From Desulfobulbaceae bacterium (GTDB lineage Bacteria > Desulfobacterota > Desulfobulbia > Desulfobulbales > SURF-16), in the NCBI GenBank assembly GCA_024637145.1, contig JAGXFQ010000036.1, positions 1-64,000 of the forward strand: a stretch of 64,000 nucleotides of DNA, written 5' to 3'. The notes below the pieces were generated by a model. It was given only the letters and a program-made list of their open reading frames with translations, searched no databases and was not told the DNA's origin. The translations under genes and the position numbers were made by a program. Positions 54,291 through 63,600 of this stretch are shown here, in pieces; positions within the stretch are counted from its first letter, which is position 1, and the number at the start of each line of letters is the position of its first letter.

Positions 54291-54781
54291 TGAAAAACGT
54301 CTTTGTTCATCTCAGCCGGCGGGAAAAACTCATGGTGATCATATCTGCCCTTTGTGTCTTTGTTTTTCTGGCCCATACCTTTATTGCCCGTCCTCTTACT
54401 GAGCGCCTCCAGTTCTATCAGAACCGGCTCCCGGCCCAGCAGGAGTTGCTGGCCTGGATGGAGCAGGCCAGCCGGGAAGTCCAAAGAGTTCGCGTAACCA
54501 GCCAGGGTCTGAGCGGGGCTGCGGGTAGTGATTCGCCCCTGTCCATTATCAGTAAAAGTGCCAAAGAACAGAGGATCAGCAAGAGCATTAAACGGATCGA
54601 GCCCGGGGAAAAAGAAGAGGTCAGGCTGTGGCTTGATGGGGTGATCTTTGCAGATATGGTAGCCTGGCTCGCCATGCTGCAGGAACAGTTCGCCCTCACG
54701 GTGGGCGACATCTCTGTGGAACGTGACAAGGAGCCGGGCTTTGTCAATGCCAGGATAACCTTCCGGGGAGGCCCCTCGTGA
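54290..54781 (+). CDS. gspM: Type II secretion protein GspM
   Basis: A 163-residue protein: cytoplasmic LSRREKLM, one helix (VIISALCVFVFLAHTFI), then a periplasmic domain with ferredoxin-like pattern (SIISKSAKEQRISKSIKRIE, VIFADMVAWLAMLQEQFALT and RITFRGG). Size and topology fit GspM, which pairs with GspL. Coupled by overlaps at both ends. Confidence 0.83.
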   Translation: MKNVFVHLSRREKLMVIISALCVFVFLAHTFIARPLTERLQFYQNRLPAQQELLAWMEQASREVQRVRVTSQGLSGAAGSDSPLSIISKSAKEQRISKSIKRIEPGEKEEVRLWLDGVIFADMVAWLAMLQEQFALTVGDISVERDKEPGFVNARITFRGGPS

Positions 54782-55551
54782 AAAGTCGCAAAGGACTCAT
54801 TGTCGTCGCTCTGGTTGCCTATGCCTTTTTTCTGCTCTGGTATATGCCGGCCAACCGCGCCTTTGCTTTTCTCCACCAGGGGATGGCAACCCCCTTAGGT
54901 CCGCTCAAGTGCAGCAGCCTGCAGGGCACATGGCATCACGGGGTTGCCCGGAACGGTCAGCTCGGCACCCTGCCTCTGCAGGAAATCCAGTGGCAGCTCA
55001 AGCCGTGGGCCCTCTTGACGGGCCGGCTCAGCGTCGCTGTTTCTGTGCAGGCAGAGCAAGGTGTTGTGACGGCCGTTATCAGCAAGGGGCTCAATACGGT
55101 TTCCGTGCAGAACATGGAGGGGCGCCTGGCCCTGCCGGCCTTAAGACCCCTGCTGGCCACTTTTGGCCTGCAGCTCGAGGGGAGTGTCTCGGCCTCTCTG
55201 GACCAGTTTGCCATCCGCCAGGGCAGGATAACCACGGCCCGGGGCAGCCTGGTCTGGAATGATGCCGCAATTTTCTCACCCCAAAAAGCGCACCTGGGAA
55301 CCCTGCTGGTTGAACTTGTCACCCAGAAGGAGGGAGTAAAGGCAACCCTGGCCGATAGCGGCGGTCCTCTCCAGGCTGAAGGGGCCTTGCTCCTGGAAAA
55401 TGATGGCCATTACACCACAACCACCACCCTGAAGGGCCGCACCCCGGAGATGGAAAAACAGCTGGACAGCATGGCCCTTTTTGGAAAAAAGCAGGGTGAT
55501 GGAGCACTGCTCTTTTCCTTCAGCGGGGAACTGGAGCCCCTGGCGCTTTAA
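54778..55551 (+). CDS. gspN: Type II secretion protein GspN
   Basis: A 257-residue protein with an N-terminal anchor (GLIVVALVAYAFFLLWYMPA) and a beta-rich periplasmic domain with LGPLKCSSLQGTWHHGVARN and LGTLPLQEIQWQLKPWALLT, the GspN hallmark region. It starts with GTG overlapping gspM. The role of GspN is still poorly known and it is missing from many systems. It ends the uninterrupted part of the operon. Confidence 0.85.
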   Translation: MKSRKGLIVVALVAYAFFLLWYMPANRAFAFLHQGMATPLGPLKCSSLQGTWHHGVARNGQLGTLPLQEIQWQLKPWALLTGRLSVAVSVQAEQGVVTAVISKGLNTVSVQNMEGRLALPALRPLLATFGLQLEGSVSASLDQFAIRQGRITTARGSLVWNDAAIFSPQKAHLGTLLVELVTQKEGVKATLADSGGPLQAEGALLLENDGHYTTTTTLKGRTPEMEKQLDSMALFGKKQGDGALLFSFSGELEPLAL

Positions 55552-55719
55552 GACTGGCGGAAATTGCGCTCTCTGTCCTTGATATAATCAAACCTGATGT
55601 GTGCGCCTAAAGTCTTTACCTCTGATTCCTGGTACTGCCAAGTCATTGATTTTAAGCACTGTACGTCGTGTGAAAAGGCTTTTTTGCGAGACCAACAAAC
55701 CTAAGCAAGCGAGAATATT

Positions 55720-56175
55720 GTGAAGAATACCAAAAAGAAAGCAGACAATCCTGGTCACGCCGCCAATCAGGCCGGTTTCACCCTGATCGAAATCATGGTG
55801 GTGGTGGTCATCCTCAGCATCCTGGCCGCCTTCGTGGTTCCCAAGATCATGGATCGGCCCGAGCAGGCCAGACTTATCAAGGCCCAGCAGGACATCCGCA
55901 CCCTGGAGAATGCCCTGCGCATGTACAAGCTGGACAATCTCTACTATCCCTCCACCGACCAGGGCCTTCAGGCCTTGGTCGAAAAACCGGACACCGAGCC
56001 CCTTCCCCGGAAATGGGCAAAGGAGGGTTATATTGACAGGCTGGCCGATGACCCCTGGGGGAATCCCTATCTCTATCTCCAGCCCGGCGTCCACGGCAGC
56101 TTTGACATCTTTTCCCTGGGCCCGGATGGTCAGTCCGACACGGACGATGATCTGGGTAACTGGAACCTTGACTAG
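55720..56175 (+). CDS. gspG: Major pseudopilin GspG
   Basis: A 151-residue major pseudopilin. A 20-residue leader ends at QAG before FTLIEIMVVVVILSILAAFV with Glu at +5. The rest is typical: QQDIRTLENALRMYKLDNLY, YPSTDQGLQALVEKP, DDPWGNPYLYLQPGVHGSFD and the calcium-site end SLGPDGQSDTDDDLGNWNLD. It starts with GTG, 168 bp after gspN; TATAAT at 55583-55588 may be a separate promoter. Its TAG stop lies at the edge of an inserted repeat element. G normally precedes H and I, so the order is rearranged. Confidence 0.95.
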   Translation: MKNTKKKADNPGHAANQAGFTLIEIMVVVVILSILAAFVVPKIMDRPEQARLIKAQQDIRTLENALRMYKLDNLYYPSTDQGLQALVEKPDTEPLPRKWAKEGYIDRLADDPWGNPYLYLQPGVHGSFDIFSLGPDGQSDTDDDLGNWNLD

Positions 56176-56342
56176 CAGCCCGCTGAAAAAGGTAGCGAGC
56201 GCAGCTGAGGCAAGGAAAAATGAGGCGAAAAAGCGCAGTTTACATGTGGTAAATGAGCATTTCGGAGTCTCGCAGGCTCGCTTACCTAAGCCGAATTTTG
56301 ACACCGCATCAGCAAGCGCAGTAGTTTTTCACCGGGCTGCTA
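56173..56342. mobile_element. 170-bp MITE between gspG and gspH
   Basis: Terminal inverted repeats TAGCAGCCCGCTGAAAAA (56173-56190) and its reverse complement (56325-56342) with one mismatch. Both ends carry TA, consistent with a TA target duplication as for IS630/Tc1-mariner-type elements. No transposase is encoded. The plus-strand frame through the element is open and continues into gspH. Confidence 0.75.
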
Positions 56343-56860
56343 AGGCCCCTCCCTCATCCTTTGGCTTTACCCTGCTCGAGGTGATGGTGGTGCTCCTGAT
56401 CATCGGGGTGAGCATCGGCTTCATCTCGCTGAATGTGGGGCCACGCCGGCAGGTGGTGGAGGAAGAGGCCAAACGTCTGGCCGCCCTCCTCAATCTGGCC
56501 CAGGAAGAGGCCATCCTCACCGGCAATGAGTATGCCCTGGAGCTTCGCCTCAGTGCATACCGTTTTGTGCGACTTGCCGAGGAGCGTTGGCAGGAATTCC
56601 CCGATGATGAGGTGTTCCGGCCGCGGACTTTGCCCGCGGAACTGCGCCTGGAGTTGACCATTGGCGGCGAACGGATTCCGCCGGCCGCCCTGACGGCAGA
56701 ATATCACGACGACGACTCCCAGCCGCGCATCTATCTCCTCTCCAGCGGCGAGGTCACCCCCTTCAGCGTTGAACTTCTAGACCTGACCAGCGGCGAGACG
56801 TACAGCCTCACCGCTGGCCCCAACGGCATGATCATGGTTGAAGTCGGGGACGATTCATGA
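56246..56860 (+). CDS. gspH: Minor pseudopilin GspH (N-terminus altered by the MITE)
   Basis: The pseudopilin core is clear: SSFG before FTLLEVMVVLLIIGVSIGFI (Glu at +5), then VEEEAKRLAALLNLAQEEAI, LRLSAYRFVRLAEERWQEF and a C-terminal beta-domain ending MIMVEVGDDS. The mature region is intact, but the leader and start codon come from the inserted element. No ATG exists in frame; the nearest candidate is GTG at 56246, or TTG at 56168, neither with a good ribosome site. Prepilin peptidase would cut off a long leader. Whether it is expressed is uncertain. Confidence 0.75.
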   Translation: MVNEHFGVSQARLPKPNFDTASASAVVFHRAAKAPPSSFGFTLLEVMVVLLIIGVSIGFISLNVGPRRQVVEEEAKRLAALLNLAQEEAILTGNEYALELRLSAYRFVRLAEERWQEFPDDEVFRPRTLPAELRLELTIGGERIPPAALTAEYHDDDSQPRIYLLSSGEVTPFSVELLDLTSGETYSLTAGPNGMIMVEVGDDS

Positions 56861-56928
56861 CAGATTTATTTGAATTACCTCAGACCCATGCACTTGCACT
56901 TGATAGCTCTTTAATGAGTAGAATTTAG
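56857..56928 (+). pseudogene. Truncated start of the next operon gene at the island junction
   Basis: An ATG overlaps the gspH stop (ATGA), as elsewhere in this operon, and reads MTDLFELPQTHALALDSSLM to a stop within 23 codons. Base composition turns AT-rich at about this point. It probably marks a former operon gene cut by the incoming island. Confidence 0.4.
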
Positions 56929-57945
56929 TTGTCCACATGCTGCTAACACATCATCGCCTTTAGCACTTCTTATTAAAGTTGGAATTTTAAAATTATCTAA
57001 AATTTCTTTAAACTTTTCAATTTTATCCAAATTCGAACGTTTGTAATGTGATCCTGGGTATGAGTTGAAAGGTATTAAATTTATATAAGCACTTTTACCA
57101 GCCAGTATCGTTCCCAATTTTTTAGCGTCCTCTGCAGAATCATTAAAATCTTTTATCAGAAGATATTCATAAGTAATAAACTGTTTTTTACTTAATGGTA
57201 TCTTGTCAATATATGTCAATACTTCATGCAGTGGATATTTTCTATTTATGGGAATAAGTTCATTTCTCTTTTCTTCAAATGGTGAATGAAGAGATAGCGC
57301 CAGGTTAACTCCTAGAATTTCCTTGATCCATCTCTTAAGTCCAGGAATATAACCAGAAGTTGAAATAGTTATTTTTTGAACACCAATTGAAGCTCCGTAT
57401 TTTGATAAAAAAATCTCGCACGCTTTTTTTACAGCATCAAAATTATGTAACGGTTCGCCTTGTCCCATAAAAACAATATTTAAAATCCTCTCTTCTCCAG
57501 GCCTATTTTCCATTAACCAACGCCAAGCCTGCAGAAACTGGCCAACAATCTCACTTGTATTTAAATTTCTTTTAAGTCCTTGTTCTCCGGTAAAACAAAA
57601 AGAACAATTCATTGCACAGCCAACCTGTGACGAAAGACAAATAGAATATTTATTATGAAACGGAATAAGGACTGTTTCAATTTTATGATTGTCTTTAAGA
57701 TTAAAAAGAAACTTTACGGTTCTATCTTTTGATTCACTAACCGTATAGATTTCTGGCAGAGAAAAGTCGAGATTATTTTCAATAAATGCCAATGAACATT
57801 TGGCAATTTTCTCACAGCATTGTGTATTTTCTTTTTTCTTATAATGCCAATTAAAAAGAATTGCCGCTGCTGAGCGGTTTAAGTTGTTCTGAGTTAGAAC
57901 CATTTCTAAATCAGAATGACTTAGATCATAAAATGATTTTTTCAA
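56911..57945 (-). CDS. RlmN-like radical SAM rRNA methyltransferase
   Basis: A 344-residue radical SAM enzyme. The cluster motif is CAMNCSFCFTGEQGL (CxxxCxxC, about 109-116), followed by VFMGQGEPLHN and LSLHSPFEEKRNELIPINRK. The second catalytic Cys, which is the methyl-transfer Cys in RlmN/Cfr, lies in DDVLAACGQL near the C-terminus. SQVGC favours RlmN over Cfr. RlmN methylates C2 of A2503 in 23S rRNA. It starts with TTG after AAGAGG. Its codons are far more AT-rich than the flanking operon, indicating recent transfer, possibly as a second copy. Confidence 0.87.
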   Translation of the reverse strand: MKKSFYDLSHSDLEMVLTQNNLNRSAAAILFNWHYKKKENTQCCEKIAKCSLAFIENNLDFSLPEIYTVSESKDRTVKFLFNLKDNHKIETVLIPFHNKYSICLSSQVGCAMNCSFCFTGEQGLKRNLNTSEIVGQFLQAWRWLMENRPGEERILNIVFMGQGEPLHNFDAVKKACEIFLSKYGASIGVQKITISTSGYIPGLKRWIKEILGVNLALSLHSPFEEKRNELIPINRKYPLHEVLTYIDKIPLSKKQFITYEYLLIKDFNDSAEDAKKLGTILAGKSAYINLIPFNSYPGSHYKRSNLDKIEKFKEILDNFKIPTLIRSAKGDDVLAACGQLNSTH

Positions 57946-58053
57946 AAAAATGCCTCTTGTAATATCAATATTTCAGATCGGGGGGGGCACCAGACTTGAT
58001 TACTCCCAATTTGATCCAAAGTTTAAGACTCGAATGGCAAGGTTAAGGTGAAT

Positions 58054-58283
58054 TTAAATTGCAAGTGCACCACGAGCCTCTTTCCAGAATATTTCACATG
58101 GAGTCCAGTAGCCAAGACATTTACGAGGTCGATTGTTTAACCTTTTAACGACCAGAATAACGTCTTCTTCTGTTACCTTTTTAAAATCAGTTCCTTTGGG
58201 GAAATACTGTCTCAAGAGCCCATTGGTGTTTTCATTGGCGCCCCTTTGCCAAGGAGAGGTGGCCCCAGGAAATCGGACAGTGT
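58054..58283 (-). pseudogene. IS30-family transposase remnant (C-terminal fragment)
   Basis: The minus-strand frame reads RFPGATSPWQRGANENTNGL, LRQYFPKGTDFKKVTEED and VKRLNNRPRKCLGYWTPCEI to a stop at 58054. SPWQRGxNENTNGLLRQYFPKGTDF is the hallmark C-terminal core of IS30 transposases, including the catalytic Glu (NENTNG). About 270 N-terminal residues are missing, with a stop just upstream. Evidence of past IS activity in the island. Confidence 0.85.
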
Positions 58284-58601
58284 GTTAAGGTGGACAGCCA
58301 CACATTGACGATGGAGGAACACCTCTTTTTTACTATAAAAAACACCCTGTTAATTGGATAAATACCATTTTTAAACTCTCTCAATGAACAACAAAACGAA
58401 CGCACGTACATCTTTACAGCCGTAAATACGGGTGCATTTTTTCTCCCAAAATCCCAACAAATCCTTGACCTTTACCTCATTATAAATTAGGTAGGCCCCT
58501 AACTTTCTAAGCAAAAATAACAGAATAGGAATTATTCTCAACAGAGGGGCTCCCTAGCTCCTCTGTGACACCAATTCTTTTGTTTTCAGTTAAATGAAGA
58601 A
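58284..58601. other. AT-rich gap with one imperfect hairpin
   Basis: No gene was recognised. ACAGAGGGGCT and AGCTCCTCTGT (about 58538-58562) form an 11-bp stem with one mismatch, followed at a distance by a T-rich stretch; it might end a transcript. Composition fits the acquired island. Confidence 0.35.
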
Positions 58602-58799
58602 ATGGAGAAGATTTGCTTAATACATATCTTTTATCTACTTGCCAATGGCTTGATTGCAACTTCGGCATATGCAAATTGTGAAGTTGGAAACTATATGACC
58701 GAATGTACACTAAGTATAAAGAAATTCCCCCAAAAGCAGTCTTTGACATCTACCCCTGCTCGGGCCATATGTCACGATGTTCTTTTGTTTCTTTACTAG
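58602..58799 (+). CDS. Small putative secreted protein, unrecognised
   Basis: A 65-residue frame with a plausible Sec signal (MEKICLIHIFYLLANGLIA, cleavage near AYA-N) and a mature segment with three cysteines (NCEVGNYMTEC, AICHD). The ribosome site is weak. It may be a truncated relative of the Cys-containing secreted proteins downstream. Not assigned to a family. Confidence 0.35.
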   Translation: MEKICLIHIFYLLANGLIATSAYANCEVGNYMTECTLSIKKFPQKQSLTSTPARAICHDVLLFLY

Positions 58800-58851
58800 G
58801 AAAAGTGCCGATGTCTTTAAATCAATGTTTCACTTGTCTTCCTTTTTCAAA

Positions 58852-59250
58852 ATGCGCCTTGTAGCAACCTGCCTAACTTTTATTTTATTTTTATTGCTGG
58901 TTTGCTATGGTAAATAAATTTTTGCTGGAACTTATTTCACCGCATCAGGCGGTTACTTGGCTAAAGTTACAAATATTGTTCGCCTACCTACACAATGTGT
59001 TATTGATTATGGTAAATTCAACCAGCCATGTGAGATTCAGCCATCGTCTCCAGTAGCGACTACTACTTAGGAATATGAAGTTAGGTTCCCAGAATATACG
59101 GATGGTGCCCACAAAGTATATATAAATAGTGTTTATTTCGTTCCTGCTGAATCCTGTGAAAAATTACGCATTCAATGCGCTGAGTCTCCTGATGGTATGT
59201 AGTATTTTAGTTGTGATGGTAATCATTACCAAGCCCTCTGCTACCAGTAG
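58852..59250 (+). pseudogene. Decaying secreted Cys-rich protein gene with three internal stops
   Basis: One continuous frame of about 132 codons. It starts with a signal-like MRLVATCLTFILFLLLVCYG, then TAA (58915), FAGTYFTASGGYLAKVTNIV and QCVIDYGKFNQPCEIQPSSP, TAG (59068), EYEVRFPEYTDGAHKVYINS with CEKLRIQC, TAG (59200), YFSCDGNHYQALCYQ and a final TAG. No frameshift is needed, and each internal stop is one C-to-T change from a Gln codon. It sits at the head of the small-protein array before the RHS gene. Confidence 0.55.
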
Positions 59251-59266
59251 GCCACTAACGATAACC

Positions 59267-59695
59267 ATGGAATTTTCTTTACAAAAAACTTTCGATTTTT
59301 GGAGGCCCAAAGCACCTTTTTTGTTTGTCACCATTTTATGGTTCGCGAGCATTTTCCCTTCACCCACCTTTGCAATAAACGATTCTGTTGAAATAGGGGG
59401 CGTTTACATTGCAGATAATGATGGGGCTAAAGTGAAAATCCTAAGTTACTTTGCCGGTCTCTCTGCAACATGTTTTGACCCATCAAAAGCAAATACGATT
59501 TTTCATAACAAATATCGTCAGTGCTCTTTTTATAAGGATGGTGGAAGAATGTGCACGCCGTCAGCACCTGGCCGTAGGTTTGGCCCTTGGACCAAGTATA
59601 TGTGCGAAGTAACGGATGAACCCCTGACTCGCCAAATTGAAGACCCCAACACCGACCCTGGTAAAAACTGCCCAATGATACCAGTAGGTCGATAA
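59267..59695 (+). CDS. Small secreted protein of the RHS locus, array member 1
   Basis: A 142-residue protein with a signal peptide after a FDFWRPKAPF segment, a mature part with paired cysteines (ATCFDPSKA, QCSFYKDGGRMC, KYMCEV) and the C-terminal tag NTDPGKNCPMIPVGR. The FW-x-PKAPF start and DPGK-x-CP end recur in array member 2, and the end recurs in member 3. The start at 59267 was chosen because upstream codons belong to the decaying gene in another frame; the ribosome site is weak. Function unknown. Confidence 0.55.
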   Translation: MEFSLQKTFDFWRPKAPFLFVTILWFASIFPSPTFAINDSVEIGGVYIADNDGAKVKILSYFAGLSATCFDPSKANTIFHNKYRQCSFYKDGGRMCTPSAPGRRFGPWTKYMCEVTDEPLTRQIEDPNTDPGKNCPMIPVGR

Positions 59696-59705
59696 GGATT
59701 AGTAA

Positions 59706-59909
59706 ATGGACTCTTCTTCACTTAAAGTCCTAGCATTCTGGAAGCCCAAAGCGCCATTTTCGGGTCTGAGCACGTTTTTCTCCTCGGTTTTTTGCTGCGC
59801 TACTGCCCGTAAATGGAAATGGCAGTGGGATGCCTCCAGTTGCCCAGACTATGCTTTCCAACCAAACCAAGACACCGGCAAACCCTGCCCTTTGGTGCCA
59901 GCCGACTAA
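59706..59909 (+). CDS. Small secreted protein of the RHS locus, array member 2
   Basis: A 67-residue protein. It begins MDSSSLKVLAFWKPKAPFSG, paralogous to the start of member 1, followed by a short hydrophobic stretch and ASSCPDYAFQPNQDTGKPCP with the end LVPAD. AAGGATTAGTAA precedes the ATG. It looks like an internally deleted version of member 1 keeping both end motifs. Function unknown. Confidence 0.5.
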   Translation: MDSSSLKVLAFWKPKAPFSGLSTFFSSVFCCATARKWKWQWDASSCPDYAFQPNQDTGKPCPLVPAD

Positions 59910-59930
59910 TTCTGTCACGCGGAGAACGCT

Positions 59931-60590
59931 ATGCTCACAAATAGACCCGATCTTTTTTTTCAGAATCGAACTAACAAACTAGCTTTTCTTTTCATCGTGC
60001 TTTTATTTTTTAATGTGCCTAATCTTCTGGCGGCTTCGGGATCAATATCAATTACATCCCATGATGTTAGCCAGCAACCATGTGTCACGGGAAATTTTGC
60101 CGTATCTGGCTCATTCATTGTCACTGAGGACAACACTCCTAATGAAACAGTCCTTGACTCACCGTACTGTAATACCGGCTCGAAGCCTGATCGCTACATC
60201 CCGTTTATTGTTTTGCCAATGAGTAACCGAACGCATGCCAATCTTTACTATCAAATAGATAGCTTGCCATCGCGACATCTTAAAAGAGTGGAGTCAAGCT
60301 ACCTCACCGGTTGGACCCATATCGGCCAAGCAAGATGGTTTTCATTTACTGTTCCGGTCTCCACGCTGAGCCCGGGTTTTCATACACTAAAAGTCTATCT
60401 AGAAGATATGTTTGGAGTTTATTGCTATAGATATAGCTATGCAAGAGGTTATTCGGGCGAAATTTTTGCCAACCAAATTTTAAGCTTTTACGTCTCTAAC
60501 GAAACAAAACGTGGATGTGGTCAAACTCAGGACGAAGCCAACCAAGACCCCGGCAAACCCTGCCCTCTGGTTTTATTGAACGAGAAATAA
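59931..60590 (+). CDS. Secreted protein of the RHS locus, array member 3
   Basis: A 219-residue protein with a signal peptide (LAFLFIVLLFFNVPNLLAAS) and a beta-sandwich-like mature domain: SGSISITSHDVSQQPCVTGN, VSTLSPGFHTLKVYLEDMFG with several cysteines. The C-terminus NQDPGKPCPLVLLNEK repeats the array tag. GGAG lies before the start. It ends 44 bp before the RHS gene. An N-terminal module split from an RHS-type protein, or a secretion or immunity partner, are both possible; neither can be shown here. Confidence 0.6.
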   Translation: MLTNRPDLFFQNRTNKLAFLFIVLLFFNVPNLLAASGSISITSHDVSQQPCVTGNFAVSGSFIVTEDNTPNETVLDSPYCNTGSKPDRYIPFIVLPMSNRTHANLYYQIDSLPSRHLKRVESSYLTGWTHIGQARWFSFTVPVSTLSPGFHTLKVYLEDMFGVYCYRYSYARGYSGEIFANQILSFYVSNETKRGCGQTQDEANQDPGKPCPLVLLNEK

Positions 60591-60634
60591 AGTTAAAAAA
60601 ATTTAAGTACCAAAAAAATATTCGGAGAAAAAGA

Positions 60635-63600
60635 ATGCATCGAATCTGCACAAAAGTACTGTTAGTGATGCTTTTCAGCCTATGTATGATCCAGCCCCTG
60701 CATGCAGCATCCGTCAATATTGCCAACGGCAATCTCTATGACGAGATTGAAATCTCACCCTTGGCCAAGCTGCCCATCACCATCGCTTATAACTCGCGTT
60801 CAGCGCGGGAGAGTGTCGTTGGTTATGGTTGGAATGCAAACTTTGATATCCGCCTGCTCATTAACTCGGATAGCTCTTGTGTGCTCATTGATTCAGATGG
60901 CTCCGAAGATCTGTTTACTGCCAATAGCAACGGCACCTTCACAAGCCCTGCCGACATACACGACAGTCTGGAAAAGATTGGCGCCAGCTATCGTCTCAAT
61001 CGCAAGTCCGGTGGTTATGTGGCCTTTGATTCAAATGGTCTTGCCCTGGAGGTTGCCGACAAGAATGGTAATGCCATTATCCTCACCTACAGCGCCGACA
61101 AACTCATTTCTCTCCACGGCCCCTACGGTGAAGAAATCTCCATCATTACCGATGCCAACGGTCTGATCACCAGTCTTGATTCAGCTGGCCAAACCACCTC
61201 TCTTTCCTACGATGCCGACAAGAACCTGACCGCCATCATTGATCCGGCAGGCCTTAGCGAGCAGTTCAGCTATGATGCCGACCATAACAGGACTAGCCAC
61301 ACCTCCCCCCTTAACAGCACCAACAACTACTACTATGACGCAGATGACCGGATAACCTCCACCCAGAACAGCGAAGGCGCCATCCGCACCATCGAATATC
61401 TTGGCGGCAACGTGGTGCGCTTCACCGATCCAGAAGGTAATCGCACCGAATACACCACCGACGAAAACCAGAAAGTCACCCAGCTCAAAGACCCTATCGG
61501 CAATATCAGCCAGTCAACCTGGGACGCAGCCGGTAACAAAATCTCCTCCACCGATGCCACCGGCACAGTGACCATGACCTATGACGAGCAGGGCAACAGA
61601 CTCTCCCGTACTGACCAGCTCGGCAACACCACCACCTACACCTACGATCAACTTGGTCATGTCCTGACCAGCACCGATTCCCAGGACCAGGTAACTTCGT
61701 ACACCTATGATGGCATGGGCAATCTGGCCACCATCACCAATGCCCTGGGTCAGACAACCGCCTTAACCTATGACGGCCAAGGCAATATCCTCACCGTCAC
61801 CGATCCCGTCAGTCAGGTAACCACCTATGCCTATGATGCGGCAGGCAACAGAATCAGCACCACCAATGCCCTGGGCCAGGCCAGCACCTATACCTACGAT
61901 GATCAGGGTCGGGTCATCACCCTCACCGACCCGGCCGGCCGTACCACCACCCTGGCCTACGATGTGGCCGGCAATCTGGTACAAACCATTGATGCCATCG
62001 GCGCTGTTACAACCATGGCCTACGACGCAGCCGGTAATATGATCAATATCACCGTCCCGGACGGCACCACCAGCACCTTGACCTATGATATCCAGAGCCG
62101 CCTGGTGGCTGTCACCGATGCCCTCGGCACTGTCACTGCCTATAGCTATGACTTCTTGGGTAACCGTATCTCATCCGTTGATGGTAACGGAAACCAGACC
62201 ACCGTTGTCTATGACCACTTGGGCCGGGTTATCCAGTCCATTGATGCCATGGGCCAAGCCACCATCATGGCTTACGATGCCAAGGGCAATCTCCTTACCC
62301 TCACCGATGCCAAGGGCCAGGTAACCAGCTTTAGCTATGATAGCCTTGGTCAGCTTGTCTACGAGTCCACCAACCTGGGTAAAGAGACTTCCTATACCTA
62401 CGACAGCAAGGGTAATCTTGTTTCTAAAACAGATGCCAATGGCGTTATCACCACCTATAGCTACGATGCAGCAAGACGCCTGCTGGGCAAAGTGTTTCCT
62501 GACCAGAGTCAGGTGACCTATAGCTATGATGCGGCCGGACGCCTCAGTCAGATTGCCAACGAGCATATCGGCTATGCCATGACCTATGATGCCATGGGAA
62601 GGGTTACTGAAGTTCGTGACTCCAATGATCGGGTGATCAACTATGCCTTTGACGCCACAGGCAACCGCAGTAAAATGGTACTGCCTGATGGTAGCGAGGT
62701 TGGCTATTCATATGATGAGGACAACCGGCTTATCGGCCTAGCCAGCTTTGCCGGAGATTTTAACTTCAGCTATGACAGCATTGGCCGCCGTACTGGTCTT
62801 GCCTATCCAAACGGCATCCAGACCAGCTATAGCTACAATGCCCTGGGCCTACTTACCAATATCATCACCAAGAACAGCCGAGACAAGCTTGCAAGCGCCT
62901 TTTCCTACAGCCATGATGCAGTGGGTAACCGCCTCTCCAAGACGGTGGAGAACGACAAGGGCCATCACTCAGGTGCCACCCGTTATGACTACACCTACGA
63001 TGCGATCTATCACCTTCTTGAGTCTCTACCCACCAAGATCAACAAGCGCCGGGAAAAGACCAGTGATCACAGGGCCGAGATCTTTGAGTATGATGAGGTG
63101 GGTAACCGCCTGATTGGTCCCAAGACTGAGAATTTTTATACCTATAATGAAGACAACGAGCTCATGGAGAGCCAGCAATTTCTCTACGACCATGATGCCA
63201 AGGGTAATACCATCAGCAAGCAGAAGCTTGGCAATGATGAGAATTGGAGCTATGAGTATAATTATGAGAACCGTCTGATCAAAGCCACCAAGGTGGATGA
63301 TGATGACGAGGTGACCATTGTCAGTTTTAAGTACGACCCCTTTGGCAGACGGATTGAAAAGAGTGTGCAGAAGGGTAGTAAGTATAAGTATAACGCCAGT
63401 TCCACAACCACCAGCTATGTCTATGACGGCACCAACATGATCATGGAGATCAATTCACAACCCGGCAAGGCCAAAGGCCATACCGAGCGCCACCATCACA
63501 AGTCCGAGCGCGGACACTGGCAGCATGATGATGTCTCCACCTTTGTCTACGGGGCAGGCACCATCGAGCCTTTAGCAGAGGTCAGAGGTCGCGATATCTC

